A stretch of DNA of 13,816 nucleotides from DASQHM01 sp035632095 (GTDB taxonomy: Bacteria > Pseudomonadota > Alphaproteobacteria > Ferrovibrionales > Ferrovibrionaceae): contig DASQHM010000224.1 of assembly GCA_035632095.1 (NCBI GenBank), forward strand, positions 1-13,816, read 5' to 3'. Shown here one piece after another: positions 12,860 to 13,816 of this stretch (positions within the stretch are counted from its first letter, which is position 1; each line of letters begins with the position of its first letter). The position numbers and the translations under genes are program-made. A model generated the notes under the pieces. The model saw nothing but the letters and a program-made list of their open reading frames with translations, had not been told where the DNA came from and did not search any database.

Positions 12860-13816
12860 ATGTCCGGATTGCCGGAATACGACAGCTATGACGGGCTCGG
12901 CCTGGCGGAACTCGTACGCAAGAAACACGTCACCGCCGGCGAACTGCTGGATGAGGTCATCGCGCGGGTCGATCGCATCAATCCGGCGATCAATGCCGTG
13001 ATCAGCCGCACCTACGATGAAGCACGCACAGCGATCCGCCGCGGCGTGCCGGCGGGCCCCTTCGCCGGCGTGCCGTATCTGCTGAAGGATCTCGGCGCCT
13101 ACTTCGCCAATACGCCGACCACCTCCGGTTCGGCGCTGTTCCGCGAATTCGTGCCGGATCACGACAGCGAAATTGTCGCGCGCCTTAAACGCGCGGGCCT
13201 GGTCATTTTCGGCAAGACCAATACCTCGGAATATGGCCTCTCAACCTCGGTCGAGCCGAAGCTCTTCGGGGCCACGCGTAACCCCTGGAACCGCGAACAC
13301 AGCGCGGGCGGATCGAGCGGCGGCGCCGCGGCGGCGGTGGCGGCCGGCATCCTCCCCATGGCGCATGCGACAGACGGCGGCGGCTCCATCCGGATTCCGG
13401 CGTCCTGCTGCGGTCTATTCGGCTTGAAGCCCACCCGCGCCCGCAATCCGTCCGGCCCGGACGTAGGCGAAGGGTGGAACGGCGCCGCCGCCGGCCACGC
13501 GGTAACCCGAAGCGTTCGCGACAGCGCTGCGTTGCTCGACGCCACCTGCGGTCCCGACGTCGGCGATCCCTATTGGGCGCCGCCGGTCAAACAGGCTTTC
13601 GCATCCGAAGTCGGCGCCGCGCCGGGACGGCTCCGCATCGCACTCAACCTGCGCGCCTGGAACAACAAGCCGGTCGATCCCGAATGCGCCGCCACCGCCG
13701 CCAGCGCGGCAAAGCTATGCGAAAGCCTTGGACACGCGGTTGAGGAAGCCAGGCCGGAATGGGACGAAGAGGCGCGAGCGCGGGCTTCGCGTATCATTGC
13801 GTCTGCCTATACGCAT
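12860..13816 (+). CDS. Amidase-signature family hydrolase (3' end outside window)
   Basis: The frame starts at ATG 12860, with GGGAGG 5 nt upstream, and stays open for 319 codons to the end of the window, so the C-terminus is missing. The amidase-signature triad is complete: Lys76 in VPYLLKDLG, the cis-Ser Ser152 in AGGSSGGAAAAVAAG and the nucleophile Ser176 in TDGGGSIRIPAS. The 24-residue spacing of the two serines is typical. The enzyme would hydrolyse a C-N amide bond, but substrates in this family range from simple amides to nylon oligomers, fatty amides and Gln-tRNA. The context of gmk does not help, and there is no gatB or gatC nearby, so a GatA role is not supported. The N-terminus (LAELVRKKHVTAGELLDEVI) is the usual helical start. 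It is 57 nt downstream of gmk and may be a separate unit. Confidence 0.9.
   Translation, partial: MSGLPEYDSYDGLGLAELVRKKHVTAGELLDEVIARVDRINPAINAVISRTYDEARTAIRRGVPAGPFAGVPYLLKDLGAYFANTPTTSGSALFREFVPDHDSEIVARLKRAGLVIFGKTNTSEYGLSTSVEPKLFGATRNPWNREHSAGGSSGGAAAAVAAGILPMAHATDGGGSIRIPASCCGLFGLKPTRARNPSGPDVGEGWNGAAAGHAVTRSVRDSAALLDATCGPDVGDPYWAPPVKQAFASEVGAAPGRLRIALNLRAWNNKPVDPECAATAASAAKLCESLGHAVEEARPEWDEEARARASRIIASAYTH

Noticed and set aside
12092..13162. A 356-codon minus-strand frame antisense to gmk and the amidase
   Set aside because: It spans two well-supported plus-strand genes and a gap and shows no family signature.

Overview
The window is GC-rich bacterial chromosome, densely coded, with almost entirely housekeeping genes. 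The gene order fabD-fabG-acpP-fabF-mltG-yicC-gmk next to a divergent rpsF-rpsR-rplI-dnaB block, the C-terminally extended L9 and S6 proteins and the GTG/TTG starts point to an alphaproteobacterium, probably a member of the Hyphomicrobiales or Rhodospirillales. The order or genus cannot be fixed by eye. I see no transposase, phage gene, CRISPR array, tRNA or rRNA.

Layout. At 1-216 is the 3' end of a class III adenylate/guanylate cyclase gene on the plus strand. It converges, with only 7 nt between stops, on a minus-strand block read from about 4842 down to 224: rpsF (S6), rpsR (S18), rplI (L9), a cyclopropane-fatty-acid synthase-type methyltransferase, and dnaB. rpsF-rpsR-rplI is a tight translationally coupled operon with a good sigma-70-type promoter and a structured leader. 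The methyltransferase and dnaB each sit behind about 210 nt of non-coding DNA, and the methyltransferase has its own plausible promoter.

From 4957 rightward the plus strand carries a two-module VOC/glyoxalase-fold protein, then the fatty-acid synthesis genes fabD, fabG, acpP and fabF, then mltG (peptidoglycan lytic transglycosylase). mltG ends in a clear stem-loop terminator at 10377-10400. A minus-strand short-chain dehydrogenase (10395-11153) separates this group from yicC (RNase), gmk (guanylate kinase) and a 5'-complete but 3'-truncated amidase-signature hydrolase that runs off the window.

The fab genes supply the elongation machinery of type II fatty-acid synthesis: FabD loads malonate onto AcpP, FabF condenses and FabG reduces. 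MltG sets glycan strand length in the envelope, so the cluster couples lipid and wall synthesis. The methyltransferase on the other strand would modify finished unsaturated phospholipids.

The most notable anomaly is a one-base frameshift near 6590 that splits fabD into two frames. Because fabD is normally essential, a sequence error or very recent lesion is the likeliest reading. Secondary points are a perfect 12-bp palindrome at the predicted fabD transcription start, the repeat-built Arg/Asp/Gly tail of S6, the structured rpsF leader, and a 38-codon open frame whose stop overlaps the acpP start. I did not find a convincing undescribed system here; this is largely an ordinary core region.
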